Of a DNA stretch of 64,000 nt, positions 1 to 8,218 are shown piece after piece. A program made the position numbers and the translations under genes. The notes under the pieces are model-generated. The model was not told the DNA's origin. It did no database searches and saw only the letters and a list, made by a program, of their open reading frames with translations. Origin of the DNA: CAYPHY01 sp964410625 (lineage in GTDB: Bacteria; Chloroflexota; Anaerolineae; Promineifilales; Promineifilaceae); NCBI GenBank assembly GCA_964410625.1, contig CAYPHY010000004.1, forward strand, positions 1 through 64,000, read 5' to 3'. The stretch's first letter is position 1, and each line of letters starts with the position of its first letter.

Positions 1-108
1 TTGTCTCATTGTTCATTGTCTCATTGTTCATTGCCTCATTGTTCATTGTCTCATTGTTCATTATTCATTGTTCATTGTCTCATTGTTCATTATTCATTGT
101 TCATATTT
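1..108. repeat. Phrase repeat family A (TTGTTCATTGTCTCA)
   Basis: Tandem, slightly varying copies of the phrases TTGTTCATTG and TCTCATTG fill the window edge. The same words recur at about 17298-17415, there partly as the reverse complement. The track has no constant spacer and no coding potential of its own; the reading frames through it are artefacts of the repeat. Confidence 0.85.
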
Positions 109-110
109 CT

Positions 111-138
111 TTGCGTATATCACCCACCTCGTTATACT
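111..138 (+). promoter_or_regulatory. Possible sigma-70 promoter for the glycosyltransferase
   Basis: TTGCGT (111-116) and TATACT (133-138) are separated by 16 bases, about 60 bases before the chosen start codon at 200. This is a plausible housekeeping promoter just after repeat family A, based only on consensus match. Confidence 0.35.
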
Positions 139-199
139 GTGAATGGTCAAACGCAACTGCCCACATCGCCGCCACCATACGGGAACCGCTCAAGAACTG

Positions 200-1099
200 A
201 TGGACCTTTCTGTTATTGTCGTCTCTTATAATACTTGCCATCTGCTTGATGAATGTCTGATGTCGCTGGCTGACGCGGATGCACCCTCCGGTGGCGTAGA
301 AATCATCGTTGTGGACAACGGCTCCAGCGACGGCAGCCCGAAAATGGTCGCTGACAGGCATCCTCACGTGCGGCTCATCGCCAGCAATGTCAATCGTGGC
401 TTTTCGGCCGCCAACAACCAGGGATCGGCCGTGGCACGAGGCAACTATTTGCTCTTTCTCAACTCCGACACGCGCGTCGGCCGTCGGGCGTTGGTTGAGC
501 CACTCGAATACCTCCAGGAACATCCCGACGTGGGGGCTTTAACGGTGCGGCTGGTCTATCCCAACGGGGAGCGCGACCCCGACAACCATCGCGGTTTTCC
601 CACCCCCTGGAACGCCTTCTGCCACTTCTCCGGTCTCAGCAAGCTCTTCCCCGACCGGCCGATTTTTAATGGCTACTTTCGCTCTTACGAGGACTTCTCG
701 CAAACCCACCCTGTGCCGGTGATTGCCGGGTCATTTATGATGATGCCCAAAAAGCTCGACCGGCAACTGGGCGGCTGGGACGAAAGCTACTTCTTCTACG
801 GCGAAGATATTGATTACTGCTACCGCATCCAGCAAGCAGGCTATCAAATTATCTACTATCCTCATGTTGAAGTACTTCATTACAAGGGGGCCAGCTCCGG
901 CCTGCGTAAGGAATCGGCCGATATTGCGCGGCCGCCCAAAGAAACGCGGGTCAAGGTCGCCCAGGAATCTATACGGGCGATGAAAGTCTTCTACAGCAAG
1001 TTCTACGAGGACAAATACCCCCCCCTGCTCACCGCCTTTATCCTCGCCGGAATCCAGTTTCGTGGCTGGTTCCGCGTGCTGAAACATCGCCTGACTTGA
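200..1099 (+). CDS. Family 2 glycosyltransferase (WbbL/rhamnosyltransferase-like)
   Basis: A 299-residue GT-A fold glycosyltransferase that would move a sugar from a nucleotide donor to a glycan or lipid-linked acceptor on the cytoplasmic face of the membrane. The N-terminus MDLSVIVVSYN is the classic beta1 strand of family GT2. It is followed by IIVVDNGSSDGS (nucleotide binding), NSDTRVG (the DxD-type metal site) and the GEDIDYCYR acceptor or base motif typical of rhamnosyltransferase-like members. An in-frame ATG at 143 exists, but the extra 19 residues are not family-like, so ATG 200 is chosen. The acceptor and sugar cannot be told from sequence. Confidence 0.9.
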   Translation: MDLSVIVVSYNTCHLLDECLMSLADADAPSGGVEIIVVDNGSSDGSPKMVADRHPHVRLIASNVNRGFSAANNQGSAVARGNYLLFLNSDTRVGRRALVEPLEYLQEHPDVGALTVRLVYPNGERDPDNHRGFPTPWNAFCHFSGLSKLFPDRPIFNGYFRSYEDFSQTHPVPVIAGSFMMMPKKLDRQLGGWDESYFFYGEDIDYCYRIQQAGYQIIYYPHVEVLHYKGASSGLRKESADIARPPKETRVKVAQESIRAMKVFYSKFYEDKYPPLLTAFILAGIQFRGWFRVLKHRLT

Positions 1100-1173
1100 C
1101 CCCCATTGCGACAATCCTCGTAGCAACAATCCTCCAGATTGTTCGTAACAGCCCTGAGGTTTTTCCGACACGA

Positions 1174-2658
1174 ATGGCACGAATCACACGAATACTCATT
1201 CTTTTCACTGGAATCCTGCTTGGTTGCTGGATAGTGCGCCCGACAGCCATAGTCGTAGCGGCCGATAAAAGCACACCACCACCCCAGACAACCAATGAGG
1301 TTGCCGCAAATGAATTCGCCGCAAGCGAGTTCGCCCCAAATGAATTTGCCTATGGCTTTAACGTCGCCGAATGGGACATCGGCCGCGTCCAATCGTTGGG
1401 CTTCAACTGGATCAAGGTCTTCAACCCGCCAGGAGAGCGTTTGCCGGTCAATGTCCTCCTGCGAGTGGACGCCAACGCCGGACATTTAGCAAACCTCGAC
1501 GGCTTTGGCGATGCGCTCGAAGATTTAGCGCGTGACTTTGGCAACCGGATTGACGCCTATGAGATCGGCAACGAGCCAAATCTCGACGCCAGCTATGGCT
1601 GGGGTTCGGCTCCCATTGCCGCCGACTATGCCCGTCTGCTGTGCGAAGCATACGGCCGCATCAAGTCCGCCGACCCGCAGAGCATCGTCATCTCCGCCGG
1701 ACTGGCCCCCACCGGCCGCGTCAGTGGCAATTGGCAAGGACATCCCGGCCATAACGGACTTTTCCAGGATGAACGCGCCTACTTCCAGGAGTTTGCCGAC
1801 GCGGGCGGTGGTGCTTGTCTTGATGGCGTTGGCTACCATCCCTACGGTTTCAGCGCAGACTTCGACGCCCCGCCCGACGTCGCCTCGGCCGATCCTCGCC
1901 AGAACTGCGTCAATGGCTTTTGCTTTCGCGGCACAGAGAAGCTCTACGAATTGATGGTTGCCAATGGCCTGGGCAATAAGGGTGTCTGGGCAACGGAATA
2001 TGGCTGGATTGTACGGCCGCCCGACCACTGCCTCAACGATCCCGGCTGGCAAGGCCGCCAGTGGCAAATCGTCTCCGAGCAACAACAGGCGGACAACCTC
2101 GCCGGTTCATTCCTCTACGCCCGCCAGCATTGGCCCTGGATGCGCGGCATGTTTGTCTTTAATCTCAACTTTAACCTGGCTGGCTACTACCCCGAATGTG
2201 AGCAGATGCGCTACTACGCCGTTGCCAATCGTCCGGCGGAAACAGCATTGCTTGAGATGCCCAAGTTTTACGATCTGCCAACCGGTGTACTGTCGGCCGA
2301 ACCGGCCGTTATTGAACTCTGGCGCGTCGTCAACACCCAGCCCTTCGCCGCCACGCGCTGGTTGCGCCTGGAGAACAAGGGATTGGGGCCGCTCAATTAC
2401 ACCATTTCGGCCGACGCGACGGCCGCGCTCATCCCAACACTCCCCACCCCCAACGGAACCCTACAACCCGGCGAATCACGCCATGTGGCGGTTGTGATCG
2501 AGAGTGACGGCCGCCCACGTGGCACTTACCAAGGCGCACTGACCATCACCGCCCCCGATGGCACACAAGGAACACCGCTAACCATCCCGGTGAAACTAAC
2601 CCTAGCCAGAGGCCACCTGAACTTCCTCCCTATCAATGCAAGTCCTTCAACCCCATGA
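1174..2658 (+). CDS. Secreted clan GH-A glycoside hydrolase with C-terminal Ig-like domain
   Basis: A 494-residue exported protein. Residues 1-30 look like a signal peptide (MARITRILILFTGILLGC). The middle is a (beta/alpha)8 barrel: YEIGNEPN carries the expected acid/base glutamate and WATEYGW the expected nucleophile, the two-glutamate pattern of clan GH-A (GH5/GH39-like). The last 130 or so residues (from about VIELWRVVNTQ) resemble a beta-sandwich of the BACON/Ig type. An upstream in-frame ATG at 1096 overlaps the previous gene and would add residues encoded partly by a family F repeat (CACGAATGGCACGAATCAC, about 1167-1196), so 1174 is preferred. The repeat therefore overlaps the first codons. 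The substrate is unknown. Confidence 0.8.
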   Translation: MARITRILILFTGILLGCWIVRPTAIVVAADKSTPPPQTTNEVAANEFAASEFAPNEFAYGFNVAEWDIGRVQSLGFNWIKVFNPPGERLPVNVLLRVDANAGHLANLDGFGDALEDLARDFGNRIDAYEIGNEPNLDASYGWGSAPIAADYARLLCEAYGRIKSADPQSIVISAGLAPTGRVSGNWQGHPGHNGLFQDERAYFQEFADAGGGACLDGVGYHPYGFSADFDAPPDVASADPRQNCVNGFCFRGTEKLYELMVANGLGNKGVWATEYGWIVRPPDHCLNDPGWQGRQWQIVSEQQQADNLAGSFLYARQHWPWMRGMFVFNLNFNLAGYYPECEQMRYYAVANRPAETALLEMPKFYDLPTGVLSAEPAVIELWRVVNTQPFAATRWLRLENKGLGPLNYTISADATAALIPTLPTPNGTLQPGESRHVAVVIESDGRPRGTYQGALTITAPDGTQGTPLTIPVKLTLARGHLNFLPINASPSTP

Positions 2659-2679
2659 CACAACGGAGTAAAGCATCAA

Positions 2680-3990
2680 ATGCCTAAAATCACCCTCATC
2701 GGCGCAGGTAGCACCGTTTTTGCTAAGACATTGCTCGGCGACATTCTCAGCTTTCCCGAACTGGCGAACGCAACCATCAGCCTCCACGACATTGACGAGC
2801 GGCGACTGCATACCTCGGCCGTTGTCACCCAAAAAGTAGCCGATACCCTCCAGGCCAGCCCAACGATCGAAGCAACCACCGACCGCCGCCAGGCGCTCGA
2901 CGGTTCCGACTATGTGATCGGCATGTTCCAGATCGGCGGCTACAAGCCATCAACGGTCATTGATTTTGAAATCCCCAAGAAGTATGGGCTGCGCCAGACC
3001 ATCGCCGACACGCTGGGCATTGGCGGGATCATGCGCGGCTTACGCACCATCCCCTTCATGTTGGAGATGTGCGACGAAATGGCCGCGCTCTGCCCCAACG
3101 CCTTGTTTCTAAATTATGTCAACCCGATGGCGATCAACTGCTGGGCAGTGAACCGAGCGACCAAGATCAAGACGGTCGGACTATGCCACAGCGTCCAGGG
3201 AACGGCCGCCCAACTGGCCCGCAACATCAACGTCCCCATTGACGAAATCAACTACCTCTGCGCCGGGATCAACCACATGGCCTTCTATCTGCGCTTTGAA
3301 CGGCGCACCGCCGCTGGCGTGGAAGACCTCTATCCACTAATCAAGCAAGTGGTGGCGGACGGCCGTGTCCCTGACTGGAACCGCGTGCGCTATGAGATGT
3401 TCACCCGCCTCGGCTACTTTGTCACCGAATCGAGCGAGCATTTCAGCGAGTATGTCCCCTGGTTCATCAAGCGCGACCGCCCCGACCTGATCGAACGCTT
3501 CAACATCCCCCTCGACGAGTACATCAGCCGTTGCGAGAGCCAGATCGCCGCCTGGGAGCAAGCGCGAGACTTGCTGGAAAATGCCGACTTCCCGCTGGCC
3601 GTCGAGCGCAGCCATGAGTATGGCTCGTTTATCATCCACAGCATGGAAACCAACCAGCCGCGCGTCATCTATGGCAATGTGAGCAACGAAGGGTTGATTG
3701 ACAATCTGCCACAAGGCTGCTGCGTTGAGCTTCCCTGCCTGGTAGACAAAAACGGCATCCAGCCGACGCGCATCGGCTCCCTACCACCCCACCTGGCCGC
3801 CCTGATGCAAACCAACATCAACGTCCAGGCGCTCACCGTCGAAGCCGCCCTAACCGGCAAGCGCGAACACATCTACCACGCCGCCATGCTCGACCCCCAC
3901 ACCGCGGCCGAACTCGACCTCGACCAGATTTGGGCATTAGTGGACGATCTTATCGAAGCACATGGGGAGTGGCTGCCGGAATATCACTAA
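2680..3990 (+). CDS. melA: GH4 alpha-galactosidase/alpha-glucosidase (MelA-like)
   Basis: 436 residues, close to the usual 430-480 of family GH4. These enzymes hydrolyse alpha- (sometimes beta-) glycosides by an NAD+- and Mn2+-dependent redox mechanism in the cytoplasm. MPKITLIGAGSTVFAK is the Rossmann NAD loop, LHDIDERRL the adenine-ribose-binding acidic end, GLCHSVQGT carries the metal-binding cysteine and histidine, and AGINHMAFYL the second metal histidine. The CHS signature points to the MelA/AglA side rather than 6-phospho-glycosidases. A ribosome site (cggagtaa) lies before the ATG. The gene is 21 bases after the secreted hydrolase, so the two may be co-transcribed. The exact sugar is inferred; the family call is firm. 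Confidence 0.9.
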   Translation: MPKITLIGAGSTVFAKTLLGDILSFPELANATISLHDIDERRLHTSAVVTQKVADTLQASPTIEATTDRRQALDGSDYVIGMFQIGGYKPSTVIDFEIPKKYGLRQTIADTLGIGGIMRGLRTIPFMLEMCDEMAALCPNALFLNYVNPMAINCWAVNRATKIKTVGLCHSVQGTAAQLARNINVPIDEINYLCAGINHMAFYLRFERRTAAGVEDLYPLIKQVVADGRVPDWNRVRYEMFTRLGYFVTESSEHFSEYVPWFIKRDRPDLIERFNIPLDEYISRCESQIAAWEQARDLLENADFPLAVERSHEYGSFIIHSMETNQPRVIYGNVSNEGLIDNLPQGCCVELPCLVDKNGIQPTRIGSLPPHLAALMQTNINVQALTVEAALTGKREHIYHAAMLDPHTAAELDLDQIWALVDDLIEAHGEWLPEYH

Positions 3991-4531
3991 ACAACAACGC
4001 GCTCATAAACCGCCCAATCTCTGGCAAATAATACCGCGCATTCATATAAATCAGGTCAAGGTCATTGCTGCCGGTGTTGTTACTCTTATGCCCTGTAAAC
4101 CCTCTATCGGTAATTCCCGGATTGGTTTGCGGTTGGGTGCGGAAGCCGCCATAGGGTTCGTATCGTGCCAGACTGCCATTGACGAAAGCGCTGCCGTTTG
4201 TCAAGGCACTGACATTGCCGAGATGGTCGGCATAGGTGAAATAGAGCGTGTCGCTACCGCCAGTCACCGCTACGCGCACCGCAATCAGTTGCCCATTGAG
4301 AAAATAGTTGCTCCGTTCCGTCGTCGCCCCGCTGGTTGGCACTTCCTCCTCATACTCCGGGAAGGGGGTGAAAATCTTCTGCCCACCCGGCAACACCGTG
4401 GCAATGCGCTGCCCGTTGGCATCATAGTGGAAGATGGTCTGTCCCTGACCGCTGATTTGCACGCTCGTCAATGGGTCCTCTCGACTGCCAGTTCGGTCTG
4501 TGATGCAAAGATAGTATCCAATATCACCCAC
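3950..4531 (-). pseudogene. Truncated Rhs/YD-repeat core fragment
   Basis: A 193-codon minus-strand frame carries the C-terminal Rhs core: the pattern FHYDANGQRI, then YFTYADHLGNVSAL, RYEPYGGFR, GFTGHKSN and NARYYLPEIGRFMS. In complete Rhs proteins this core is preceded by hundreds of YD-repeat residues and followed by a variable toxin tip. Here both are missing: the frame breaks right after GRFMSA and runs antisense into the 3' end of the GH4 gene, and the upstream frame does not continue YD repeats. I read it as a relic left by recombination. Unlike most of the window, about 4000-4560 has no CGGCCG site, in keeping with foreign origin. Confidence 0.75.
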
Positions 4532-4728
4532 TCACAAGATAGGACTGCTTCATGTGTTGGTTCTGCTTTGTCGGTGAGCCAGCCATCATCCTGCAAAGCG
4601 GCCGAAGCAGTTAGCAAAATTAAAAACTGTAGACAAAACCGGACATCCTTTTTGTGTTCTTGGAACACCAGCAACCATCTCTCGATAACCCTCTTCGGAA
4701 ACGGCCGATTCTGAGCCGCATCATACAA
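4468..4728 (-). CDS. Hypothetical fragment next to the Rhs relic
   Basis: An 86-codon frame on the same strand as the Rhs relic and overlapping its 5' end in another frame. The predicted sequence (MYDAAQNRPFPKRVIERW at the start) matches no family I recognise. It could be a short real protein or a remnant of whatever gene was broken here. It contains two CGGCCG sites, unlike the Rhs segment. Confidence 0.25.
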   Translation of the reverse strand: MYDAAQNRPFPKRVIERWLLVFQEHKKDVRFCLQFLILLTASAALQDDGWLTDKAEPTHEAVLSCEWVILDTIFASQTELAVERTH

Positions 4729-4854
4729 TTCTCCCGATTGCTTGTCAATCAGGCTTCAACCATTGGTGCGAGTCGTTTTTGCCGCCTTATCTTGTGGAGA
4801 CTTGCCATGCTATTACAATAACACTAACTTTGCAGATTTTTTAAAAGCAGAAGA

Positions 4855-5056
4855 GAGGACGCAGATAATCGCTGATGGACAATAAAATTGCACGCAGATG
4901 TTTAGAAAAGAAATCAGCGTAAATCTGCCTAGTATCAGCGAAAATCAGCGTTCGCTCTGAAAGTGCAAAATAGTGACAATAAGATATGTGCGATAAATGA
5001 AGATAAAACAAGCATCCGTGCAAATCCGTTTTGATCCGTCCCAAATCCGTGGTCTA
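4855..5056. repeat. Phrase repeat family G (AATCAGCG/AAATCTGC)
   Basis: The stretch before the zinc-ribbon gene is made of related phrases such as CGCAGATAATCGCTGATG, AAATCAGCGTAAATCTGC and CAAATCCGTTTTGATCCG. Similar wording returns at about 45055-45125. Together with 4740-4855, where I see nothing else, this accounts for the gene-poor stretch after the Rhs relic. The repeat supplies a false upstream start (4997) for the next gene. Confidence 0.7.
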
Positions 5057-5458
5057 ATGGGGCCGATGATCGAAACCAAAACAAGCTGGGCCGATTCAGG
5101 CTTTGATTGCGACCATTGCGGCGGCCGTATCCTGCGACGCACCGACCAGGAAACGGGACAGCCGGACCAAACCTGCTTGCAATGCGAACAATGTGGTTGC
5201 CAGTGGACACTCGGCCGCCAGCCGTTGCGCGTCGGTCATCGCAAGGGGTGCCGCGCCGCACAAAGCCGCCGCCAACTGGAATCCACCCCGCTGCACAACT
5301 ATGATCGCTGGTTGCTGCTGGTTGTTTGTGCGCTGTTTCTCTTGGCCTTGTTGCGCTTTGGCGGGGGGCTGGTGTTCCGTTATCTACTCCCCATCCTCCT
5401 GATAGGAATTGCCGTTTTCATTTTGCTGCGCGTCGGCCATCGCCAGGAGTGGTGGTGA
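5057..5458 (+). CDS. Small zinc-ribbon membrane protein
   Basis: A 133-residue protein. The first half has a zinc-ribbon-like cysteine set (FDCDHCGG followed by CLQCEQCGCQW), and the second half has two hydrophobic helices (LLLVVCALFLLALLRF and RYLLPILLIGIAVFILL). It is probably an inner-membrane protein with a cytoplasmic metal-binding head; its function is unknown. The frame is open from 4997, but those 20 codons lie in repeat family G, so ATG 5057 (or 5066) is more credible. Its end overlaps the convergent scpA by 75 bases. Confidence 0.6.
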   Translation: MGPMIETKTSWADSGFDCDHCGGRILRRTDQETGQPDQTCLQCEQCGCQWTLGRQPLRVGHRKGCRAAQSRRQLESTPLHNYDRWLLLVVCALFLLALLRFGGGLVFRYLLPILLIGIAVFILLRVGHRQEWW

Positions 5459-6190
5459 AACCGGTGGTGAAATCCGTATCGGGCCAAAGAGATAAGGCTG
5501 GTAGGCCACCACCTCTTGCCGCTTGACCAGTTCCAAAATCGCCAGCAAGGTCACGCCGATCTCAACGCTGTCCGGCCGCGCCGATAACACCTCGCGAAAA
5601 TCGAACGAGCGACCGTGTCGAATCCGTTCGCGCAAGCGCGTCGTCTGCTCCTCAATAGTCAACATGCGCGGCTGGATGATCTGGATGCTCTCTTCCCGAG
5701 TCTCCGCGCGGGCCAACACCGCTTCCATCGCCTGGCGCAACGTATCCAGAGTAACACCACTCATATCCAGTCGCGCTTCCAGTTTGGGAGGGGGCGCGAC
5801 TCGCAAGTAGGTACGTAGTCCCGCTGCATCCCGTGCCGCCAACCAGGCGGCCGCCTCCTTGAATCGCCGGTAAATCCGCAATTGGCGCACCAACGCCTCC
5901 GCCGGGTCCTCCTCCAGCTCCTCATCCCCCGGCAGGAATGGCGGTTTCGGCAACAACGCGCGGCTCTTGATCAGCACCAACCGCGCCCCAATCACGATAA
6001 AATCCACCAACTCTTCCAGACGATCTTCCTTCAGCCGTTCGATCTGCTCCAAATACTGCTCGGTCACTTGCGCCAGCGAGATGACCGTAATGTCTAGCTG
6101 TTGCCGGTCAATCAGATGCAGCAACAAATCAAGCGGCCCATTAAAGGCCGGAAGCTCCACCCGGTAGCCGCGTGTCTTGTTTCCAATCAT
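5384..6190 (-). CDS. scpA: Segregation and condensation protein A
   Basis: A 268-residue kleisin subunit of the SMC-ScpA-ScpB condensin that compacts and segregates the chromosome. The N-terminal domain is typical: YRVELPAFNGPLDLLLHLI, then LDITVISLAQVTEQYL and LVDFIVIGARLVLIKSRALL, the SMC-neck-binding helices. A winged-helix C-terminal domain follows (VEIGVTLLAILELVKRQEV), which would bind the SMC cap. scpB is not in the window. The gene starts 7 bases after the stop of the membrane glycosyltransferase gene, so it is probably the last gene of that operon. Confidence 0.93.
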   Translation of the reverse strand: MIGNKTRGYRVELPAFNGPLDLLLHLIDRQQLDITVISLAQVTEQYLEQIERLKEDRLEELVDFIVIGARLVLIKSRALLPKPPFLPGDEELEEDPAEALVRQLRIYRRFKEAAAWLAARDAAGLRTYLRVAPPPKLEARLDMSGVTLDTLRQAMEAVLARAETREESIQIIQPRMLTIEEQTTRLRERIRHGRSFDFREVLSARPDSVEIGVTLLAILELVKRQEVVAYQPYLFGPIRISPPVSPPLLAMADAQQNENGNSYQEDGE

Positions 6191-6197
6191 CCTTTGC

Positions 6198-7889
6198 TCA
6201 CGAACGCGGCCGCATCACACAATAGACAAAGCCATTCATCTGCACCAAGTCGGTCGTTTCATACCGCTGCCCAATCACATCCAAAACCGGCGGCGGGTAA
6301 AACTGCGCCCGCAAGACCACCGTATCAAACGCTTGCCGGTCCAACATTGCCAGCATCTCCGTCAAGTCCACAGCATTGTTGTTATACAGATTGAGCAACT
6401 GCGTCGGGTTTGTCACCACGTCCCGGCCGAGATAGAGGTTAAACCCGGCATCCTCGCTGAAGGCGGCCGTCTCCCCCTCCGCGATCAAGGTCGCAATCGC
6501 TTTCCCGGCGGCCGTATCCGCTGCATTCGGCGGACGGCCGAGCAACGACACCCCGGCCGAATCCACATAGGGGATACGCTCTGCCGGACGCGGCTCCGAG
6601 CAAGAGGTCTGTGGCGCGATCCACACTTCCGTCGGCTTGCCCAACGCGCGGGCAACCGCCTCTAAAGCAGGCGTGTGCGTCGGCATATGGAACAGCCTGT
6701 CCGCCTGCAACAGGAACAGCAGTGGGATTAGTACTATTATGGCTATACGCAGCCATCCTGGGCGAGGCGTTGAAAGCGAGCGATCTTCCGCCCAACGCAG
6801 CAAATGGCTGAAAGCCAGCCCGGTTAAGATGCAACTGGCAGCGACGGCCGTCGCAAAGTACGACTCACCCGCCCCCCACTTCCCGGCACTAACGCCATTG
6901 ATCGCCGCCGCCGCAAACCAGATCGCATAGACCGATAGACGGCCGACATATAATTGGTAAACCGCATAGAGCGCGGCCGCAACAGTAAGCACCAGATGGA
7001 GGCTGAACCATTGTCGGTATAGCCCTTCCGCCTGGCCGGGGATAAAAGGGTTGACATTGGCGGTGATGGTGTTCAATAGCCATTGGCCGTCGGTCGCCCA
7101 GTTGATCCAGAGGAAGATCAAGCCCGTGACCAACGCAAAGGGAACCGCCCACAAAATCGCCCGCAACGGCCGCCGCAGAAAGAGAAAAACAAAGATCGCC
7201 GCCACCGTCGCATAGGCTAACTGTTTCGTATACCCTGCTGTCAGCAACAAGACCATTACCAGGAATAGTTGGCGCGGATAGGAACGGCCGTCGCGCTCCT
7301 CCCGCTCAACCGCCACTGCCACCAGCACCACCGCCAGCGTTTCAAACATGACCATAAACATATGCTGGCGGAAAAGCGGGCCGACATGGTAGACATAGTT
7401 AGAGGCGAGAAAGCTCAACCCCGCCAGCGCCGACAGCCACCAGCGTCGCCCCCCACGCTGGACGGCATAACCAATCGCCCCGGCGGTGATCAATGTCCCT
7501 AGAAAGGAGACCAGCCGCCCCGTCCAATATTGTGGGCCAAAGAGCCAGACCAGCGGCACGATGACGACATGGAACAGCGGCGGATAGTTGGAGGAGTAGA
7601 AGGGATAGCTGTCGTTATTGCGATAAGGCCACTCCCCCTGGCTAAACAACAACGTATCCACCAGCTCAAACCCTTCCCCCTGATCATAATCAAAGGGAAA
7701 GCGAAATAGCTCAATGGCATAGATAAAGTAAACGACCAGATAACCCAGGAAGGCCATCAGCGCGAGGCCGATGAGCAACTTGGGCAAGACGCCCAACACG
7801 GCCGCTCCCCAGCCCCCTTCCTGTTGAGCATTGATTGGTTGTGTGGTGGAGGCGGCCGGATCACGGCCGGTGAAATCCCGCCCCGTCAT
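6198..7889 (-). CDS. GT-C type membrane glycosyltransferase (PMT/ArnT-like)
   Basis: A 563-residue polytopic membrane protein with about ten hydrophobic segments. The first outer loop has FDYDQGEGFELV and SSNYPPLFHVV, the acidic and YPPL-type motifs seen in polyprenyl-phosphate-dependent GT-C transferases. It would transfer a sugar from a lipid carrier to a protein, lipid or glycan outside the cell. The start is placed at 7889, where ATGA overlaps the stop codon of the upstream small gene; the longer frame from 7913 would overlap by 28 bases. No specific substrate can be assigned. Confidence 0.75.
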   Translation of the reverse strand: MTGRDFTGRDPAASTTQPINAQQEGGWGAAVLGVLPKLLIGLALMAFLGYLVVYFIYAIELFRFPFDYDQGEGFELVDTLLFSQGEWPYRNNDSYPFYSSNYPPLFHVVIVPLVWLFGPQYWTGRLVSFLGTLITAGAIGYAVQRGGRRWWLSALAGLSFLASNYVYHVGPLFRQHMFMVMFETLAVVLVAVAVEREERDGRSYPRQLFLVMVLLLTAGYTKQLAYATVAAIFVFLFLRRPLRAILWAVPFALVTGLIFLWINWATDGQWLLNTITANVNPFIPGQAEGLYRQWFSLHLVLTVAAALYAVYQLYVGRLSVYAIWFAAAAINGVSAGKWGAGESYFATAVAASCILTGLAFSHLLRWAEDRSLSTPRPGWLRIAIIVLIPLLFLLQADRLFHMPTHTPALEAVARALGKPTEVWIAPQTSCSEPRPAERIPYVDSAGVSLLGRPPNAADTAAGKAIATLIAEGETAAFSEDAGFNLYLGRDVVTNPTQLLNLYNNNAVDLTEMLAMLDRQAFDTVVLRAQFYPPPVLDVIGQRYETTDLVQMNGFVYCVMRPRS

Positions 7890-8125
7890 GCCGGCCGATC
7901 TCCCAACGGCCACAAGCTGAGGCCCAACACCACCACCAGCCCGGCCACCAACATCACCCGCCGTTGCGCCGGGCCAATGCCCTGGAACTGTCCTGCGCCG
8001 AGCAGGTCAACCGCCAACATCCCAACGATAGCCAGCAGCCCCAGCAAGACGAGGCCGAGGCCAAGTTGCCGTTTGCTGATCGGCCGCTGCAACCATGAAA
8101 CAATCTGTGACACAATTTGTGACAT
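7886..8125 (-). CDS. Small two-helix membrane protein
   Basis: 79 residues with two predicted membrane helices (LGLGLVLLGLLAIVGMLAVDLL and RRVMLVAGLVVVLGLSLW). It is translationally coupled (ATGA) to the membrane glycosyltransferase that follows, suggesting a partner or accessory subunit. No known family was recognised. The first residues, MSQIVSQIVSW, come from a short internal duplication in the DNA. Confidence 0.6.
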   Translation of the reverse strand: MSQIVSQIVSWLQRPISKRQLGLGLVLLGLLAIVGMLAVDLLGAGQFQGIGPAQRRVMLVAGLVVVLGLSLWPLGDRPA

Positions 8126-8218
8126 AGCCCATACTATAGCCCAGGCCGAAAGAGACGGCGAATGATTATTTGAGCTTTGCGCCCTACCGCTTTACAATTG
8201 GCCGCAAGGAACAAGCTT

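Noticed and set aside
1..231. Repeat-rich window start as a CRISPR array or coding region
   Set aside because: The phrases vary, there are no constant-length unique spacers, and the frames encode only low-complexity SLSHCSL-type peptide.
1003..1485. 160-codon minus-strand open frame across the GT2/GH border
   Set aside because: Antisense to two well supported genes and partly encoded by repeat words.
3962..4714. 250-codon plus-strand open frame after the GH4 gene
   Set aside because: The opposite strand encodes clear Rhs motifs over the same bases, so this frame is the shadow.
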